A stretch of 64,000 nucleotides of DNA from Variovorax paradoxus (GCF_030815975.1 NZ_JAUSXL010000002.1:248001-312000); one strand, 5' to 3'. Positions 7,236-17,939 are shown, counted from the first letter of the stretch. Notes: a model not told the origin generated them from the letters alone. Numbers and translations are program-made.

Positions 7236-8972
7236 TCAGTAGCCGAGTGCCAGGCCGGTGTTGCGGCGCGGGTCGTTGGCGCCATAGAAACGGTTGGCGC
7301 CGACCGGCTTGCCGCCCAACGACGGTGCGCCGACGATGATTGCCGCCAGGTGGTTGGCCGGCTGCGGCACGCCCAGGTTGTGGCCCATATCGGTCAGGAT
7401 CTTGCGGGTGTCGGGGCTGATGGCGAAGGTCTCGACGTTGGTGACGTCGGGCAGCCATTGCTGGTGGAAGCGCGGCGAATCGACGGCTTCCTGCACGTTC
7501 ATGCCGTAGTCGACCACGTTCAGGATGGTGTGCAGCACCGCCGTGATGATGCGGCTGCCGCCGGGCGTGCCGACCACGAACACCGGCTTGCCGTCCTTCG
7601 AGACGATGGTCGGGCTCATTGAACTCAGCGGGCGCTTGCCCGGGGCGATGGCATTGGCCTCGCCCTGCACCAGACCGTACATGTTGGGCACGCCGATCTT
7701 CGCGGTGAAGTCGTCCATCTCGTTGTTCAGCAGCACGCCGGTCTTGTCGGCCGTAACCTTGGCGCCGAACCAGTCGTTGAGCGTGTAGGTGACCGACACC
7801 GCATTGCCCTGCTGGTCGGTGATCGAATAGTGGGTGGTGTTGCTGCCTTCGTGCGGCGCGACGCCGGGCTTGATGTCCTTGGAAACGCCGGCCTTCTTCG
7901 GGTCGATGGCGGCGCGGATCTTCTCGGCGTAGCCCTTGTCGAGCAGGCGGTCGAGCGGGTTCTTCACGAAATCAGGGTCGCCCAGGTAGCTGTTGCGGTC
8001 CACATACGCATGGCGCATGGCCTCGATCTGGTAGTGCACCGCTTCGGCCGAACGAAAGCCCAGGTCCTTGAGCGGATAGCCCTCGAGGATGTTGAGCATC
8101 TCGCAGATGATCACGCCGCCCGAACTCGGCGGCGGCGCCGACACCACCCGGTAGCCGCGGTAGTCGCATTCCACCGGCGCCAGTTCGCGCGTCTTGTACT
8201 GGTCGAGGTCGGCCTGGGTGATGATGCCCTTGCCGGCCTGGCTCGATGCCACGATCGCCTGCCCGACCCAGCCCTTGTAGAAGCCGTCGACACCCTTGGC
8301 GCTGACGGCGCGCAGCGTCTTGGCGAGGTCTTTCTGCACCAGCTTCTGGCCGACCGCGAAGGGCTCGCTCTTGTTCAGGAAGATGGCGCCTGAAACGGCA
8401 TCTTTCTTGAAGTCGTTGGTGGAGGTGCGCAGCATGTCGATGTCGCCCTGCTCCAGCGCGAAGCCTTTTTCGGCCAGCTGGATCGAGGGCGCGATCAGTT
8501 GGTCGCGCTTCATGGTGCCGTATTTTTCCCGCGCGTATTCCATGCCCGAGACCGTGCCCGGCACGCCGACGGCCAGATGCCCGTTCGTGCTCAATCCCTT
8601 GACGACATTGCCGTCCTTGTCGAGATACATGTTGGCCGTGGCGGCCAGCGGGGCCTTCTCGCGGAAGTCGAGGAAAGTCTTGCGGCCATCGGCCAGCTGC
8701 ACGGTCATGAAGCCGCCGCCGCCCAGGTTGCCCGCCGCCGGGTAGACCACCGCCAGCGCATAGCCCACGGCCACCGCCGCATCGACGGCATTGCCGCCGC
8801 GCTTGAGCACATCGACACCGACCTTGGTGGCCAGGTGCTGCGCGCTCACGACCATGCCGTGCTCGGCCGCAACCGGCGCCTGCGAGGCGGCATTCGAGGC
8901 GCTTGCGCCTGCGAGCAAAAGTGCCGCCGCTACCGCGGTGCGCAAGTTCGGAGTCCAGTGGAGGTTCTGCAT
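7236..8972 (-). CDS. ggt: Gamma-glutamyltransferase (glutathione hydrolase)
   Basis: 578-aa periplasmic enzyme that transfers or hydrolyses the gamma-glutamyl group of glutathione and related compounds. There is a signal peptide (ALLLAGASASNAAS). The mature protein is expected to self-cleave before Thr379 in the motif EGSNTTHYS, making that Thr the nucleophile. The downstream PLSSMSPTIV and GTPGGSRI motifs that bind the substrate are also present. The length is normal for the family. ATG 8972 has AGAGGAAA upstream; the long open frame further upstream belongs to the opposite reading of the next gene. Confidence 0.96.
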   Translation of the reverse strand: MQNLHWTPNLRTAVAAALLLAGASASNAASQAPVAAEHGMVVSAQHLATKVGVDVLKRGGNAVDAAVAVGYALAVVYPAAGNLGGGGFMTVQLADGRKTFLDFREKAPLAATANMYLDKDGNVVKGLSTNGHLAVGVPGTVSGMEYAREKYGTMKRDQLIAPSIQLAEKGFALEQGDIDMLRTSTNDFKKDAVSGAIFLNKSEPFAVGQKLVQKDLAKTLRAVSAKGVDGFYKGWVGQAIVASSQAGKGIITQADLDQYKTRELAPVECDYRGYRVVSAPPPSSGGVIICEMLNILEGYPLKDLGFRSAEAVHYQIEAMRHAYVDRNSYLGDPDFVKNPLDRLLDKGYAEKIRAAIDPKKAGVSKDIKPGVAPHEGSNTTHYSITDQQGNAVSVTYTLNDWFGAKVTADKTGVLLNNEMDDFTAKIGVPNMYGLVQGEANAIAPGKRPLSSMSPTIVSKDGKPVFVVGTPGGSRIITAVLHTILNVVDYGMNVQEAVDSPRFHQQWLPDVTNVETFAISPDTRKILTDMGHNLGVPQPANHLAAIIVGAPSLGGKPVGANRFYGANDPRRNTGLALGY

Positions 8973-9013
8973 GGGTGAATTTCCTCTTTTGAGTTCGATG
9001 GGAACGGTAACGG

Positions 9014-10672
9014 TCACGCGACGAGCAGCGCCTTGCGCCGCAAGCCCGCCACGCCAAGCACCACCTGCTGGAGTGCGAATTCCTTCAAGACCGATGGATC
9101 GGTCAGCGGTTTGTCGTTCTGGATAAAGCGCAGGCGGCCAGCGCCCACTTCGTCCGCAAGGTGGTCGGCCAGCATGCCCTGCGAATGCGCGCCGTCGAGC
9201 AGCGGCAACAGGCAGCGCTCGAGCGCGGAAAGCCCCACGGGTTCGTGCCACTGGTTGCAGACGTTCGCAGAGCTTCCGGCCGACAACGCCAGGCCGGGCG
9301 CACTGCGCACCGACGGCAGCGCCCGCGGCATGGCGGACACCTCCGCGGCGGCGTGCACCGGCGCGCGCCGGACGCGCACGGCGCCGAGGATCACCAGTTC
9401 TTCGAGCATCGACAGCGCCACCGGCTCGACCGACCAACGCGGCCCGCCCAGCAGCGCGAGTACGGCGGCAACGAGCCCCTCGAACGAGACGCTGGCCGGG
9501 TAGTGCGCATCGAGCACCTGCGCCAGGGCCTTGTGCACCGGTTGCCGCAGCGTCACCGTCAGGTTGCGCAGCGCATTGCACGGCTGCTCGCGCGCGTCGA
9601 GCGTCAACGCACTGCCGTCTGCCGCCGCAAACACGCCGGCAAACTCGAAACCGCGAATGCGGGCCGGGTCGAGCCGGTAGCGGATGTCCCCGGCCCGGCC
9701 CTGTTTCACGAGCAGCGTCTGGCGGAAGGTGCGATTGACCAGGAAGTCCAGATACTGCTCCATCAGGAGCTGGCTGCCGCCGCACTCGCGCAGCAGCGGC
9801 TCGCGAACCTTCTCGCCGTAGTTCTGGACGAACATCGTCGATGGCTCCGCCTCTGCCAGGTAGCTGAGCCCATTCGCCTCGGCGCGCGCCACGAACTCCT
9901 TGAAGTAGCAGGGTGCGTTGCAGGGCTCGAGGAACTCGTGCAGCAGGTAGGAGCCGTTGGCACCGCGCACGATGGGCATCGTTTCTTCGAGCGTTTTCTC
10001 GAGCACGCTGCCGGGGCGGGCCGACTGCTCGAGGAATTCGAGCATGCCGCGCGCATAGGACAGCTTTTCCTCCGGCGTGTCGCGCGGGCCGCCGCGCAGG
10101 ACCATCGCATCGCGCACGATCTCCCTCGCCTTCCAGCCCGGATACACGTTGTAGCTGACATAGGCGACGCCATCGGGTGCAAGATTCTCCGAGCACACGC
10201 GCAAGATTGCCTCTTGCACAGGCCCAGGCACCCAGCTGTAGACCCCGTGGCAGATGATGTAGTCGAACTGGCCGAACGATGCATCGACCTGCGCCAGGTC
10301 GAACGCCCGCAGTTCTACATTCGGCAGCCCGGCGCGCGCGATGGCCTCGCGGCCCTGCTCGACCTGCACCGGCGACAGATCGAGGCCCAAGGCGCTCGCT
10401 TCTGGGTGGCGCGCCGCAAACGGAATCAGGTTGCCGCCGGCCGCGCAGCCGAGTTCCAGTATGCGCGCCGTGGACGGGGGCGGCGCCTCGAGGCCGAACA
10501 GAAAGGCAATGGCCTCCAGGTGCTCGACGGCGGTTTGCGGGAACGGGTGTGACTCATAGGGCACCGCGTCGTAGTAGCTCGTGAGCGTCGAAGTCAGTGA
10601 ATCGGGCACGGCGTCCTTTTTTGGAATCGATGCAGGCAGCGACACCCTCTGCGAAGAGGCGGGCAGAGCCAT
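9014..10672 (-). CDS. Class I SAM-dependent methyltransferase with C-terminal regulatory domain
   Basis: 552-aa cytoplasmic protein. Residues about 70-190 form a class I methyltransferase fold: motif I LELGCAAGGNLIP, then LGLDLS and a GVYSWVP/DGVAYVSYN region. The middle and C-terminal portions match the methyltransferase regulatory domain found in large bacterial protein or small-molecule methyltransferases. The acceptor substrate is unknown. The frame continues upstream through the ssrA region, but the first plausible ATG after the ssrA terminator is 10672. Confidence 0.85.
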   Translation of the reverse strand: MALPASSQRVSLPASIPKKDAVPDSLTSTLTSYYDAVPYESHPFPQTAVEHLEAIAFLFGLEAPPPSTARILELGCAAGGNLIPFAARHPEASALGLDLSPVQVEQGREAIARAGLPNVELRAFDLAQVDASFGQFDYIICHGVYSWVPGPVQEAILRVCSENLAPDGVAYVSYNVYPGWKAREIVRDAMVLRGGPRDTPEEKLSYARGMLEFLEQSARPGSVLEKTLEETMPIVRGANGSYLLHEFLEPCNAPCYFKEFVARAEANGLSYLAEAEPSTMFVQNYGEKVREPLLRECGGSQLLMEQYLDFLVNRTFRQTLLVKQGRAGDIRYRLDPARIRGFEFAGVFAAADGSALTLDAREQPCNALRNLTVTLRQPVHKALAQVLDAHYPASVSFEGLVAAVLALLGGPRWSVEPVALSMLEELVILGAVRVRRAPVHAAAEVSAMPRALPSVRSAPGLALSAGSSANVCNQWHEPVGLSALERCLLPLLDGAHSQGMLADHLADEVGAGRLRFIQNDKPLTDPSVLKEFALQQVVLGVAGLRRKALLVA

Positions 10673-10712
10673 GGTGTGACAGTCCCCGCCGACTATAGCC
10701 TTGCGCCCGGGC

Positions 10713-10746
10713 AAAAAAAAGCCAACCTGTTGAAGGTTGGCTTTTT
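10713..10746 (-). terminator. Rho-independent terminator of ssrA
   Basis: On the minus strand the stem AGCCAACCTTC...GGTTGGCT is followed by a run of eight T. It begins about ten bases beyond the CCA end of tmRNA and precedes the methyltransferase start. Confidence 0.9.
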
Positions 10747-10754
10747 GTGATGGA

Positions 10755-11139
10755 TGGTGGAGCTGGGGGGATTTGAACCCCCGTCCGCAAGCCTTCATCG
10801 CGCAGTTCTACATGTTTAGTGATCTGATTTGAGTCTCGCTTCCGGAGTCGCGCAGTCACACGCTAAACCGGACGCCAGCACCCTATTTTCTCGCCCCGAC
10901 CCAAGGTACCCGGATCGGAGCCAGCCCATGTAATTATCCTTGCAGCCGGGAGGTCAGGATTGCTCCAGACCCCCTTGCCCAGCCCATCGGCCAACTGTTG
11001 CAAGGCTCACTGGCAATTAAGCAGCGAGTGCGAAACGTTCGTCGTTTGCAGTTAGTTTGTTTGAATCTGTTTTACGAGCGCATTCAGCTCGACATGCCCC
11101 GCTGCGACTCCGAACCCACGTCGAAACCAGTGCAGCCCC
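10755..11139 (-). ncRNA. ssrA: Transfer-messenger RNA (tmRNA)
   Basis: A 385-nt tmRNA that frees stalled ribosomes and tags the unfinished protein. The 5' end GGGGCTG pairs with the 3' AGCTCCACCA, and the T-arm GGGGGTTCAAATCCCCC is intact, forming the tRNA-like half. The tag reading frame at 11049-11017 gives ANDERFALAA followed by TAA, with GCA as resume codon. The 3' CCA is encoded. This is the one-piece form rather than the permuted two-piece form. Confidence 0.97.
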
Positions 11140-11148
11140 AAGCACATC

Positions 11149-11176
11149 ATTTTAGGCCGAGTTGAGAAACTGCAAG
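11149..11176 (-). promoter_or_regulatory. Likely sigma-70 promoter of ssrA
   Basis: Upstream of tmRNA on the minus strand are CTTGCA (-35-like) and TAAAAT (-10-like) with a 16-base spacer. The -10 hexamer ends ten bases before the mature 5' G. The -10 overlaps the TAA stop codon of gph. This rests on pattern matching only. Confidence 0.5.
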
Positions 11177-11820
11177 AGCCCCAGGGGCGAAGTAATTGCG
11201 GCGTCGGCCTCCCAGAGCGTGGCGTCGGCCTGGGGCCCCATGTAACCATAGGTAGCCGCAATGGTCCGCATGCCGGCGGCCCGGCCCGCGATGATGTCGC
11301 GTTCGTCGTCTCCCACGTAGATGCAGGCGCTCGATGGAATTCCAAGCCGGCGTGCCGCTTCATGCAACGGCTCGGGGTGTGGCTTGGCATACGGCGTGGT
11401 GTCGCCGCTCACGATCGCGCCGGCACTGCTGAAAAGCGGAATGGCGCGCGTCAGCGGATCGGTAAAGCGTGCCGACTTGTTGGTGACCACGCCCCAGGCC
11501 AGCCCGCGCGCACGGATGGCATCGATGAGCGATTGCACCCCGTCGAACACCTGTGTGTTGAGCAGCATGCGGTTTTCGTAGGCAACGAAGAACTCTTCCC
11601 TCAGTTCAGGAAACTCCGGCGCCTCGGGCGTGATGCCGAAGGCCACGCCGAGCATGCCCCGTGCGCCGGCCCCTGCCATGAACCGATAGCGCTCCAGGGG
11701 GTACGGCTCGAGGCCGCGATCGGTGCGCATCTTGTCGGCTGCGGCGCCGAGATCGGGTGCGCTGTCGATCAACGTGCCGTCCAGATCGAACAGCACGGCC
11801 TGAATTGCAGCCGCCGTCAT
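11152..11820 (-). CDS. gph: Phosphoglycolate phosphatase (HAD family)
   Basis: 222-aa HAD hydrolase expected to remove phosphate from 2-phosphoglycolate. HAD motifs are in order: [14 protein letters not shown] (nucleophile Asp12), VTNKSA, the Lys in AKPHPEPL, and VGDDERDI. The start codon overlaps the ubiG stop (ATGA), and the ubiG-gph pair is common in proteobacteria. Other HAD phosphatases share these motifs, so substrate assignment rests on the DSAPDL signature and the ubiG context. Confidence 0.92.
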   Translation of the reverse strand: MTAAAIQAVLFDLDGTLIDSAPDLGAAADKMRTDRGLEPYPLERYRFMAGAGARGMLGVAFGITPEAPEFPELREEFFVAYENRMLLNTQVFDGVQSLIDAIRARGLAWGVVTNKSARFTDPLTRAIPLFSSAGAIVSGDTTPYAKPHPEPLHEAARRLGIPSSACIYVGDDERDIIAGRAAGMRTIAATYGYMGPQADATLWEADAAITSPLGLLQFLNSA

Positions 11821-12545
11821 GTTGGCGAACCCGTCGAGCCAGGCTTCTGCGTGGCGAACATATAGTTGACGCTGGTGTCGGCGCTGAGCCAGTACCGCCG
11901 CGTCAGCGGGTTGTGCTCCATGCCGCGCGTGTGCCGCAGGTCGAGGCCGGCGGCACGGCAATAGGCTGCCAGTTCGCTGGGGCGCAGCAGTTTTGCGTAT
12001 TCGTGCGTGCCCCGCGGCAGCATGCCCAGCACGTATTCGGCACCGACGATCGCGAGCATGAACGACTTCAGGTTGCGGTTGATCGTGGAAAAGAACACCC
12101 AGCCGCCCGGCTTGACGAGCGTGGCACAGGCCTGGACGATCGAAGCGGGCTCGGGCACATGCTCGAGCATTTCCATGCAGGTGACGACGTCGAAACTGCC
12201 CGGCTGCTCCGCGGCCAGCGCCTCCGCGCTGATCTCCCGGTACTTGACGCCCTGGGTTTCGGCTTCGAGCGCATGCAGGCGCGCCACCTTGAGCGCCTTG
12301 CTCGCCAGATCGATTCCGAGCACGTCCGCGCCTTTTCGGGCCATCGAATCGGCCAGAATGCCGCCGCCGCAACCTATATCAAGGACGCGGCGCTGCGAAA
12401 TCGGTGCAATACCGTCGATCCATTCCAGACGCAATGGATTGATTTCATGGAGCGGGCGGAATTCGCTGTCCAAATCCCACCAGCGATGGGCAAGCTCCGA
12501 AAACTTGGCGAGTTCCGCCGGATCGGCATTCACGTGATCTGTCAT
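11817..12545 (-). CDS. ubiG: Ubiquinone biosynthesis O-methyltransferase UbiG
   Basis: 242-aa enzyme that performs both O-methylation steps of ubiquinone synthesis using SAM. Typical features are the N-terminal [20 protein letters not shown], motif [17 protein letters not shown], and [20 protein letters not shown]. The protein works peripherally at the inner membrane. It is coupled to gph by ATGA. The length is standard for the family. Confidence 0.97.
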   Translation of the reverse strand: MTDHVNADPAELAKFSELAHRWWDLDSEFRPLHEINPLRLEWIDGIAPISQRRVLDIGCGGGILADSMARKGADVLGIDLASKALKVARLHALEAETQGVKYREISAEALAAEQPGSFDVVTCMEMLEHVPEPASIVQACATLVKPGGWVFFSTINRNLKSFMLAIVGAEYVLGMLPRGTHEYAKLLRPSELAAYCRAAGLDLRHTRGMEHNPLTRRYWLSADTSVNYMFATQKPGSTGSPT

Positions 12546-12623
12546 GCCACGATTATGAAACGGAGAATGCGCCCGCGAACGCCGGCGGGCACTCGAGCCG
12601 CGCCGGAACGAATTCGGCAGGCA

Positions 12624-12652
12624 TAAAAAAACCCCGCCGAAGCGGGGTTTTC
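12624..12652 (-). terminator. Rho-independent terminator of the OmpA-family gene
   Basis: On the minus strand AACCCCGC-TTCG-GCGGGGTT is followed by TTTTT. It is about 20 bases beyond the stop codon of the OmpA-family gene and contains the very stable TTCG tetraloop. Confidence 0.92.
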
Positions 12653-12671
12653 TTTTAGCGATTCAATCGAA

Positions 12672-13325
12672 TCAGCGGGTGGCGCGGGTGCCGACCACTT
12701 CGATTTCCACGCGACGGTTCTTGGCGCGGCCTTCCTTGGTGCGGTTGTCCGCAACAGGCTGCTTCTCGCCCTTGCCTTCGGTGTAGACGCGGTTGCGTTC
12801 GATGCCCTTCGAGACCAGGAAGGCCTTGACGGCTTCGGCGCGGCGCACCGACAGACGCTGGTTGTAGGCGTCCGAACCGATCGAGTCGGTGTGGCCCACG
12901 GCGATGATCACTTCGAGGTTGACGTCGCGGATCTTCGAAACCAGGTCGGTCAGCTTTGCGCGACCTTCGGGCTTGAGAACCGACTTGTCGAAGTCGAAGA
13001 ATGCATCAGCAGCGAAGGTGACCTTCGAAGCAGCCACGGCCGGCGGTGCGACAGCAGCAGGCGGGGTTACCGCGGCAGGAGGCGTAACGGCAGGAGCCGG
13101 AACCAGAGCACCGTCGCAACCGGCGGCGGCAGTAGCCGGCGTCCAGTTGGCATCGCGCCAGCACAGTTCGTTCGTGCCGTTCTTCCAAACCAGTTCGCCG
13201 GTGCCATTTTGCCAGTTGTCGATCGTAGGACCGCCGTCTGCAGCGGTGACACGGGTCTGCGCGCCGGCGGCAGTGGCGAGCGCAGCGACTGCAAACATCA
13301 TCGCCACTTTATTCAGTTTCTTCAT
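12672..13325 (-). CDS. OmpA-family outer membrane protein
   Basis: 217-aa secreted protein. A signal peptide ends near GAQ (about residue 22), a short N-terminal module holds two Cys and several Trp (WQNGTGELVWKNGTNELCW), and a Pro/Ala-rich linker (residues about 77-98) follows. The OmpA C-terminal peptidoglycan-binding domain contains FFDFDKSVLKP, VGHTDSIGSDAYNQRLSVRRA and NRRVEIEVVG. There is no eight-stranded barrel of the E. coli OmpA type, so this is a short anchor-type member. An AGAGGAG ribosome site precedes the ATG. It has its own terminator. Confidence 0.93.
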   Translation of the reverse strand: MKKLNKVAMMFAVAALATAAGAQTRVTAADGGPTIDNWQNGTGELVWKNGTNELCWRDANWTPATAAAGCDGALVPAPAVTPPAAVTPPAAVAPPAVAASKVTFAADAFFDFDKSVLKPEGRAKLTDLVSKIRDVNLEVIIAVGHTDSIGSDAYNQRLSVRRAEAVKAFLVSKGIERNRVYTEGKGEKQPVADNRTKEGRAKNRRVEIEVVGTRATR

Positions 13326-13550
13326 GGTTCTCCTCTTGGGGAAAAAGCCGCAGCCGCGCTGCGAATCAAGGACGCTTTAAGTGACCACCACCCAAAACGT
13401 TGAGGCGATTGTGCCATAGGGTCTTTGGCAAACAGGCCGCTGGACACCCCGGAAGCGTAGGACGGAGGCGGAATAGCCGCCTTGTGTTGCGGCGGTGCGA
13501 CACCCCTCACAGCGTAAAATTTCGCCTTCCTGCCGCCAGCCTCTTGCTCA
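13326..13550. other. Divergent intergenic region between the OmpA-family gene and gyrA
   Basis: A 225-base region that must hold the promoters of both the leftward OmpA-family gene and the rightward gyrA. The ribosome site of the OmpA-family gene is clear. No consensus sigma-70 promoter stands out for either direction and no notable dyad is seen. Confidence 0.5.
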
Positions 13551-16196
13551 ATGACCTCCTTCGCCAAAGAAACCCTGCCCATCAGTCTCGAAGAGGAAAT
13601 GCGCAGCAGCTATCTCGATTACGCCATGAGCGTGATCGTGGGCCGGGCGCTTCCCGATGCGCGCGACGGCCTCAAGCCGGTGCACCGGCGCGTGCTGTTT
13701 GCCATGCACGAGCTCAACAACGACTGGAACCGGGCCTACAAGAAATCCGCCCGCATCGTGGGCGACGTGATCGGCAAGTACCACCCGCACGGCGATCAAT
13801 CCGTCTACGACACCATCGTGCGGCTGGCGCAGGACTTTTCCATGCGCCATATGCTGGTCGACGGCCAAGGCAACTTCGGTTCGGTCGACGGAGACAATGC
13901 GGCCGCAATGCGGTATACGGAAATCCGGCTGGCCAAAATTGCGCACGAAATGCTGGCCGATATCGACAAGGAAACGGTCGATTTTCAAGACAATTACGAC
14001 GGCTCCGAAAAAGAACCGAAGGTCCTTCCAAGCAAACTGCCCAATTTGCTGGTGAATGGCTCCGGCGGTATTGCGGTGGGCATGGCCACCAATATTCCGC
14101 CGCACAATCTCAATGAGGTGGTGGACGCCTGCCTGCACATGCTGCGCAATCCGCAGGCCACCATCGACGAGTTGATGGAAATCGTGCCGGCGCCCGACTT
14201 CCCGACCGCCGGCATCATTTACGGCATCAATGGCGTGCGGGACGGCTACCGCACCGGCCGCGGCAAGGTCGTGATGCGCGCCAAGTGCCACTTCGAGGAC
14301 ATCGACCGCGGCCAGCGCCAGGCGATCATCGTCGACGAGCTCCCCTACCAGGTCAACAAGAAGACGCTGCAGGAGCGCATGGCCGAACTGGTGCACGAGA
14401 AGAAGATCGAAGGCATCAGCCACATCCAGGACGAGTCCGACAAGTCGGGCATGCGCCTGGTGATCGAGCTCAAGCGCGGCGAAGTGCCGGAGGTGGTGCT
14501 CAACAACCTCTACAAGCAGACCCAGCTGCAGGACACCTTCGGCATCAACATGGTGGCGCTGGTCGACGGCCAGCCCAAGCTGTGCAACCTGAAGGAGCTG
14601 ATCGAGGTCTTCCTGCAGCACCGCCGCGAAGTGGTCACGCGCCGCACCGTTTTCACGCTGCGCAAGGCGCGCGAACGCGGCCATGTGCTCGAAGGCCTGG
14701 CGGTGGCGCTGGCCAACATCGACGAGTTCATCCGCATCATCCGCGAGTCGCCCACTCCGCCGGTCGCCAAGGCCGAGCTCATGACCCGCAGCTGGGACAG
14801 CAAGCTGGTGCGCGAGATGCTGACGCGCTCCCGCGCCGACGGCGGCGTGGTCAATGCCGACGACTACCGTCCCGAGGGCCTGGAGCGCGAGTTCGGCATG
14901 GGTTCGGACGGCCTCTACCGCCTGTCGGAGACGCAGGCGCAAGAAATCCTGCAGATGCGCCTGCAGCGCCTGACCGGCCTCGAGCAGGACAAGATCGTGG
15001 CCGAGTACAAGGAAGTCATGGCCGAGATCGACGACCTGCTCGACATCCTGTCCAAGCCCGAGCGCGTCTCGGTCATCATTGGCGATGAGCTCGGCACCAT
15101 CAAGCACGAGTTCGGCCAGTCGAAGCTCGGCGCGCGCCGCAGCCTGGTGGAGCACAGCGCCTTCGACCTCTCGACCGAAGACCTGATCACGCCCACCGAC
15201 ATGGTGGTGACGCTCTCGCACAGCGGCTACATCAAGAGCCAGCCGCTGGGCGAATACCGCGCGCAAAAGCGCGGCGGACGCGGCAAGCAGGCCACCGTCA
15301 CCAAGGAAGACGACTGGATCGACCAGCTCTTCATTGCCAATACGCACGACTACATCCTGTGCTTCTCCAATCGCGGCCGGCTGTACTGGCTCAAGGTGTG
15401 GGAAGTGCCGGCGGGTTCGCGCGGCTCGCGCGGCCGCCCCATCGTCAACATGTTCCCGCTGCAGGAAGGCGAAAAGATCAACGTGGCGCTCGCCCTGACC
15501 GGCGAGAAGCGCAACTTCCCGGCCGACCAGTACGTGTTCATGGCCACCTCCATGGGCACGGTCAAGAAGACCACGCTCGATGAATTCAACAACCCGCGCA
15601 AGGGCGGCATCATTGCCGTGAACCTCGACGAGGGCGACTACCTCATCGGCGCCGCCCTCACCGACGGCAAGCACGACGTGATGCTGTTCAGCGACGGCGG
15701 CAAGGCCGTGCGCTTCGACGAGGAAGACGTGCGTCCGCTCGGCCGCAATGCGCGCGGTGTGCGCGGCATGTCGCTCGACCCGGGACAAGGCGTCATTGCG
15801 ATGCTGGTGGCCGAGGACGAACAGCAAAGCGTGCTCACCGCCACGGAAAATGGTTACGGAAAGCGCACAAGCATTACCGAGTACACGCGTCACGGCCGCG
15901 GAACCAAAGGCATGATTGCGATTCAACAGAGTGAGCGCAACGGCAAGGTCGTTGCCGCCACCCTCGTGCATGCGGACGATGAGATCATGCTCATCACCGA
16001 CAAGGGCGTGCTCGTGCGCACCCGGGTAGCCGAGATTCGTGAACTGGGTCGCGCAACGCAAGGCGTTACGCTGATCGGGCTCGACGAAGGCGCCAAACTC
16101 AGCGGTCTACAACGCATTGTCGAAAACGACGCCAACGGCGAGAGCGAGCTTGGCGCGGACGATACTTCCTCATCTTCAACGGAGAACCCTCAGTGA
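13551..16196 (+). CDS. gyrA: DNA gyrase subunit A
   Basis: 881-aa catalytic subunit of gyrase, which introduces negative supercoils. The cleavage Tyr is Tyr122 ([10 protein letters not shown]). The C-terminal pinwheel domain carries the GyrA box as QKRGGRG, so it is gyrase and not topoisomerase IV. The quinolone-resistance region reads [10 protein letters not shown]: position 83, Ser in E. coli, is Gln here, with Ser84 and Asp87. The tail is acidic and Ser-rich. It overlaps the next gene by four bases and heads the betaproteobacterial gyrA-serC-pheA-tyrA-aroA block. Confidence 0.98.
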   Translation: MTSFAKETLPISLEEEMRSSYLDYAMSVIVGRALPDARDGLKPVHRRVLFAMHELNNDWNRAYKKSARIVGDVIGKYHPHGDQSVYDTIVRLAQDFSMRHMLVDGQGNFGSVDGDNAAAMRYTEIRLAKIAHEMLADIDKETVDFQDNYDGSEKEPKVLPSKLPNLLVNGSGGIAVGMATNIPPHNLNEVVDACLHMLRNPQATIDELMEIVPAPDFPTAGIIYGINGVRDGYRTGRGKVVMRAKCHFEDIDRGQRQAIIVDELPYQVNKKTLQERMAELVHEKKIEGISHIQDESDKSGMRLVIELKRGEVPEVVLNNLYKQTQLQDTFGINMVALVDGQPKLCNLKELIEVFLQHRREVVTRRTVFTLRKARERGHVLEGLAVALANIDEFIRIIRESPTPPVAKAELMTRSWDSKLVREMLTRSRADGGVVNADDYRPEGLEREFGMGSDGLYRLSETQAQEILQMRLQRLTGLEQDKIVAEYKEVMAEIDDLLDILSKPERVSVIIGDELGTIKHEFGQSKLGARRSLVEHSAFDLSTEDLITPTDMVVTLSHSGYIKSQPLGEYRAQKRGGRGKQATVTKEDDWIDQLFIANTHDYILCFSNRGRLYWLKVWEVPAGSRGSRGRPIVNMFPLQEGEKINVALALTGEKRNFPADQYVFMATSMGTVKKTTLDEFNNPRKGGIIAVNLDEGDYLIGAALTDGKHDVMLFSDGGKAVRFDEEDVRPLGRNARGVRGMSLDPGQGVIAMLVAEDEQQSVLTATENGYGKRTSITEYTRHGRGTKGMIAIQQSERNGKVVAATLVHADDEIMLITDKGVLVRTRVAEIRELGRATQGVTLIGLDEGAKLSGLQRIVENDANGESELGADDTSSSSTENPQ

Positions 16197-16780
16197 AAAA
16201 ATTCAAGCTCGCACTTCTGACCGCCGCCCTGGCCGCCAGCTCGATGGCCGCCATGGCCCAGGACAAGGCCGCGCTCATCAAGCAGTTCATCGATGTGCAG
16301 CGCCCCGGCATCGAGTCGCTGGCCCGCGGCCTGGTCGAGCAATCGAGCGCTCCGATTGCGCAGGCAGGCTCGCAATACCTGCAGACGCAAGTGCCTGAGG
16401 CCAAGCGCGAATCGGCCGCCAAGGCTGCCGACGCCGAGCTCAAGAAGTACTTCGACGACGCCTACCCGATCGTGCGCGACAAGGCCGTGCAGCTGGCACC
16501 CGGCGCCCTGACCCCGCTGCTCGAGCAGAACTTCAGCGAAGAAGAACTCAAGCAACTGCTGGCCTGGATCAACTCGCCGCTCAGCAAGAAGTACCAGGAC
16601 CTCAATCCGAAGATGCAGACCGCGCTGACCGAAAAGCTCGTGACCGACACGCGCGCCACCATCGAGCCGAAGATGCGCGCGCTCGACGAGAACGTCGCCA
16701 AGGCCCTGGGCGCCCCGACCGGCGGCTCGCAAGGCGCCGCTCCCGCCAAGGCACCGGCCAAGGCTCCTGCCAAGAAGTGA
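16193..16780 (+). CDS. DUF2059 secreted protein
   Basis: 195-aa protein with a clear signal peptide ([20 protein letters not shown], cleavage near AMAQ). Its C-terminal half carries [22 protein letters not shown], the hallmark of DUF2059. The C-terminus is a low-complexity Ala/Pro/Lys tail. The function is not known. It starts with GTG overlapping the gyrA stop codon (GTGA) and ends one base before serC, so it sits inside a tightly packed operon. Confidence 0.9.
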   Translation: MKKFKLALLTAALAASSMAAMAQDKAALIKQFIDVQRPGIESLARGLVEQSSAPIAQAGSQYLQTQVPEAKRESAAKAADAELKKYFDDAYPIVRDKAVQLAPGALTPLLEQNFSEEELKQLLAWINSPLSKKYQDLNPKMQTALTEKLVTDTRATIEPKMRALDENVAKALGAPTGGSQGAAPAKAPAKAPAKK

Positions 16781-16781
16781 C

Positions 16782-17915
16782 GTGACTCAGCAGCAGCCCC
16801 AGCCCGCCGGCACGCGCCCGTACAATTTTTCCGCCGGTCCGGCTGCCATGCCGGAGGCGGTGCTGCAACGCGCCGCCTCTGAAATGCTCGACTGGCAGGG
16901 CAGCGGAATGAGCGTGATGGAAATGAGCCATCGCGGCAAGGAATTCGGCGCGATCTGCACCCAGGCCGAAGCCGACATCCGCACGCTGCTGGCCGTGCCC
17001 GAGAATTTCCACATTCTCTTCATGCAGGGTGGCGGCCTCGGCGAGAACGCCATCGTGCCGATGAACCTGTCGCGCGGCAAAGCCGCCGACTTCGTCATCA
17101 CCGGCAGCTGGAGCATCAAGTCGCAGAAGGAAGCGCAGCGCTACTGCACGGCGAACATCGCCGCCAGCAACGCCGGCGACCATCACACGCGGCTGCCCGA
17201 TCCTTCTACGTGGCAACTGGCCAAGGATGCCTCGTACGTGCACCTGTGCACCAACGAGACCATCAACGGCATCGAGTTCCAGCAACTGCCCGACCTCGCG
17301 GCCCTTGGCAGCAATGCGCCGCTGGTGATCGACTTTTCGTCGCACGTGGCCTCGCGCAGCGTCGACTGGCGCCGTGTCGGCCTTGCCTTCGGCGGCGCGC
17401 AGAAGAACCTCGGGCCGGCCGGCCTCACGCTCGTGATCGTGCGGGACGACCTGCTCGGACATGCGCTCGAGATCTGCCCGAGCGCGTTCAACTACAAGAT
17501 CGTGGCCGACAACAAGTCCATGTACAACACCCCGCCAACCTGGGGCATCTACATGGCGGGGCTCACGTTCCAGTGGCTGCTGCAGCAGAAAGAAGGCGCG
17601 CTCACAGGCGTGGCCGCCATGGAACAGCGCAACATCGCGAAGGCGAAGCTGCTGTACGACTTCATCGACACCTCTTCGTTCTACCTCAACAAGATCGACC
17701 CGGGCTGCCGTTCGCGCATGAACGTGCCGTTCTTCCTGGTGGACGAGAGCCGCAACGACGCCTTCCTGGCCGGTGCGCGCGAGGCCGGCCTGCTGCAGCT
17801 CAAGGGCCACAAGTCGGTCGGCGGCATGCGCGCGAGCATCTACAACGCCATGCCGCTGGAAGGCGTACAGGCACTCGTGAGCTACATGCGAGAATTCGAG
17901 CGATCGCATGCCTAG
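16782..17915 (+). CDS. serC: Phosphoserine aminotransferase
   Basis: 377-aa PLP enzyme that converts 3-phosphohydroxypyruvate and glutamate to phosphoserine, and also acts in the pyridoxine pathway. It begins with the family motif [11 protein letters not shown]; the PLP-binding Lys is Lys208 in [11 protein letters not shown]. It uses a GTG start one base after the preceding stop codon, so translational coupling is likely. Clustering with pheA, tyrA and aroA is typical of betaproteobacteria. Confidence 0.97.
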   Translation: MTQQQPQPAGTRPYNFSAGPAAMPEAVLQRAASEMLDWQGSGMSVMEMSHRGKEFGAICTQAEADIRTLLAVPENFHILFMQGGGLGENAIVPMNLSRGKAADFVITGSWSIKSQKEAQRYCTANIAASNAGDHHTRLPDPSTWQLAKDASYVHLCTNETINGIEFQQLPDLAALGSNAPLVIDFSSHVASRSVDWRRVGLAFGGAQKNLGPAGLTLVIVRDDLLGHALEICPSAFNYKIVADNKSMYNTPPTWGIYMAGLTFQWLLQQKEGALTGVAAMEQRNIAKAKLLYDFIDTSSFYLNKIDPGCRSRMNVPFFLVDESRNDAFLAGAREAGLLQLKGHKSVGGMRASIYNAMPLEGVQALVSYMREFERSHA

Positions 17916-17939
17916 GCGCATGCCCAGCTGCTCGCACCG

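Noticed and set aside
13548..16061. 837-codon minus-strand frame opposite gyrA
   Set aside because: Low-complexity His/Val/Leu-rich translation and complete overlap with the unmistakable gyrA gene.
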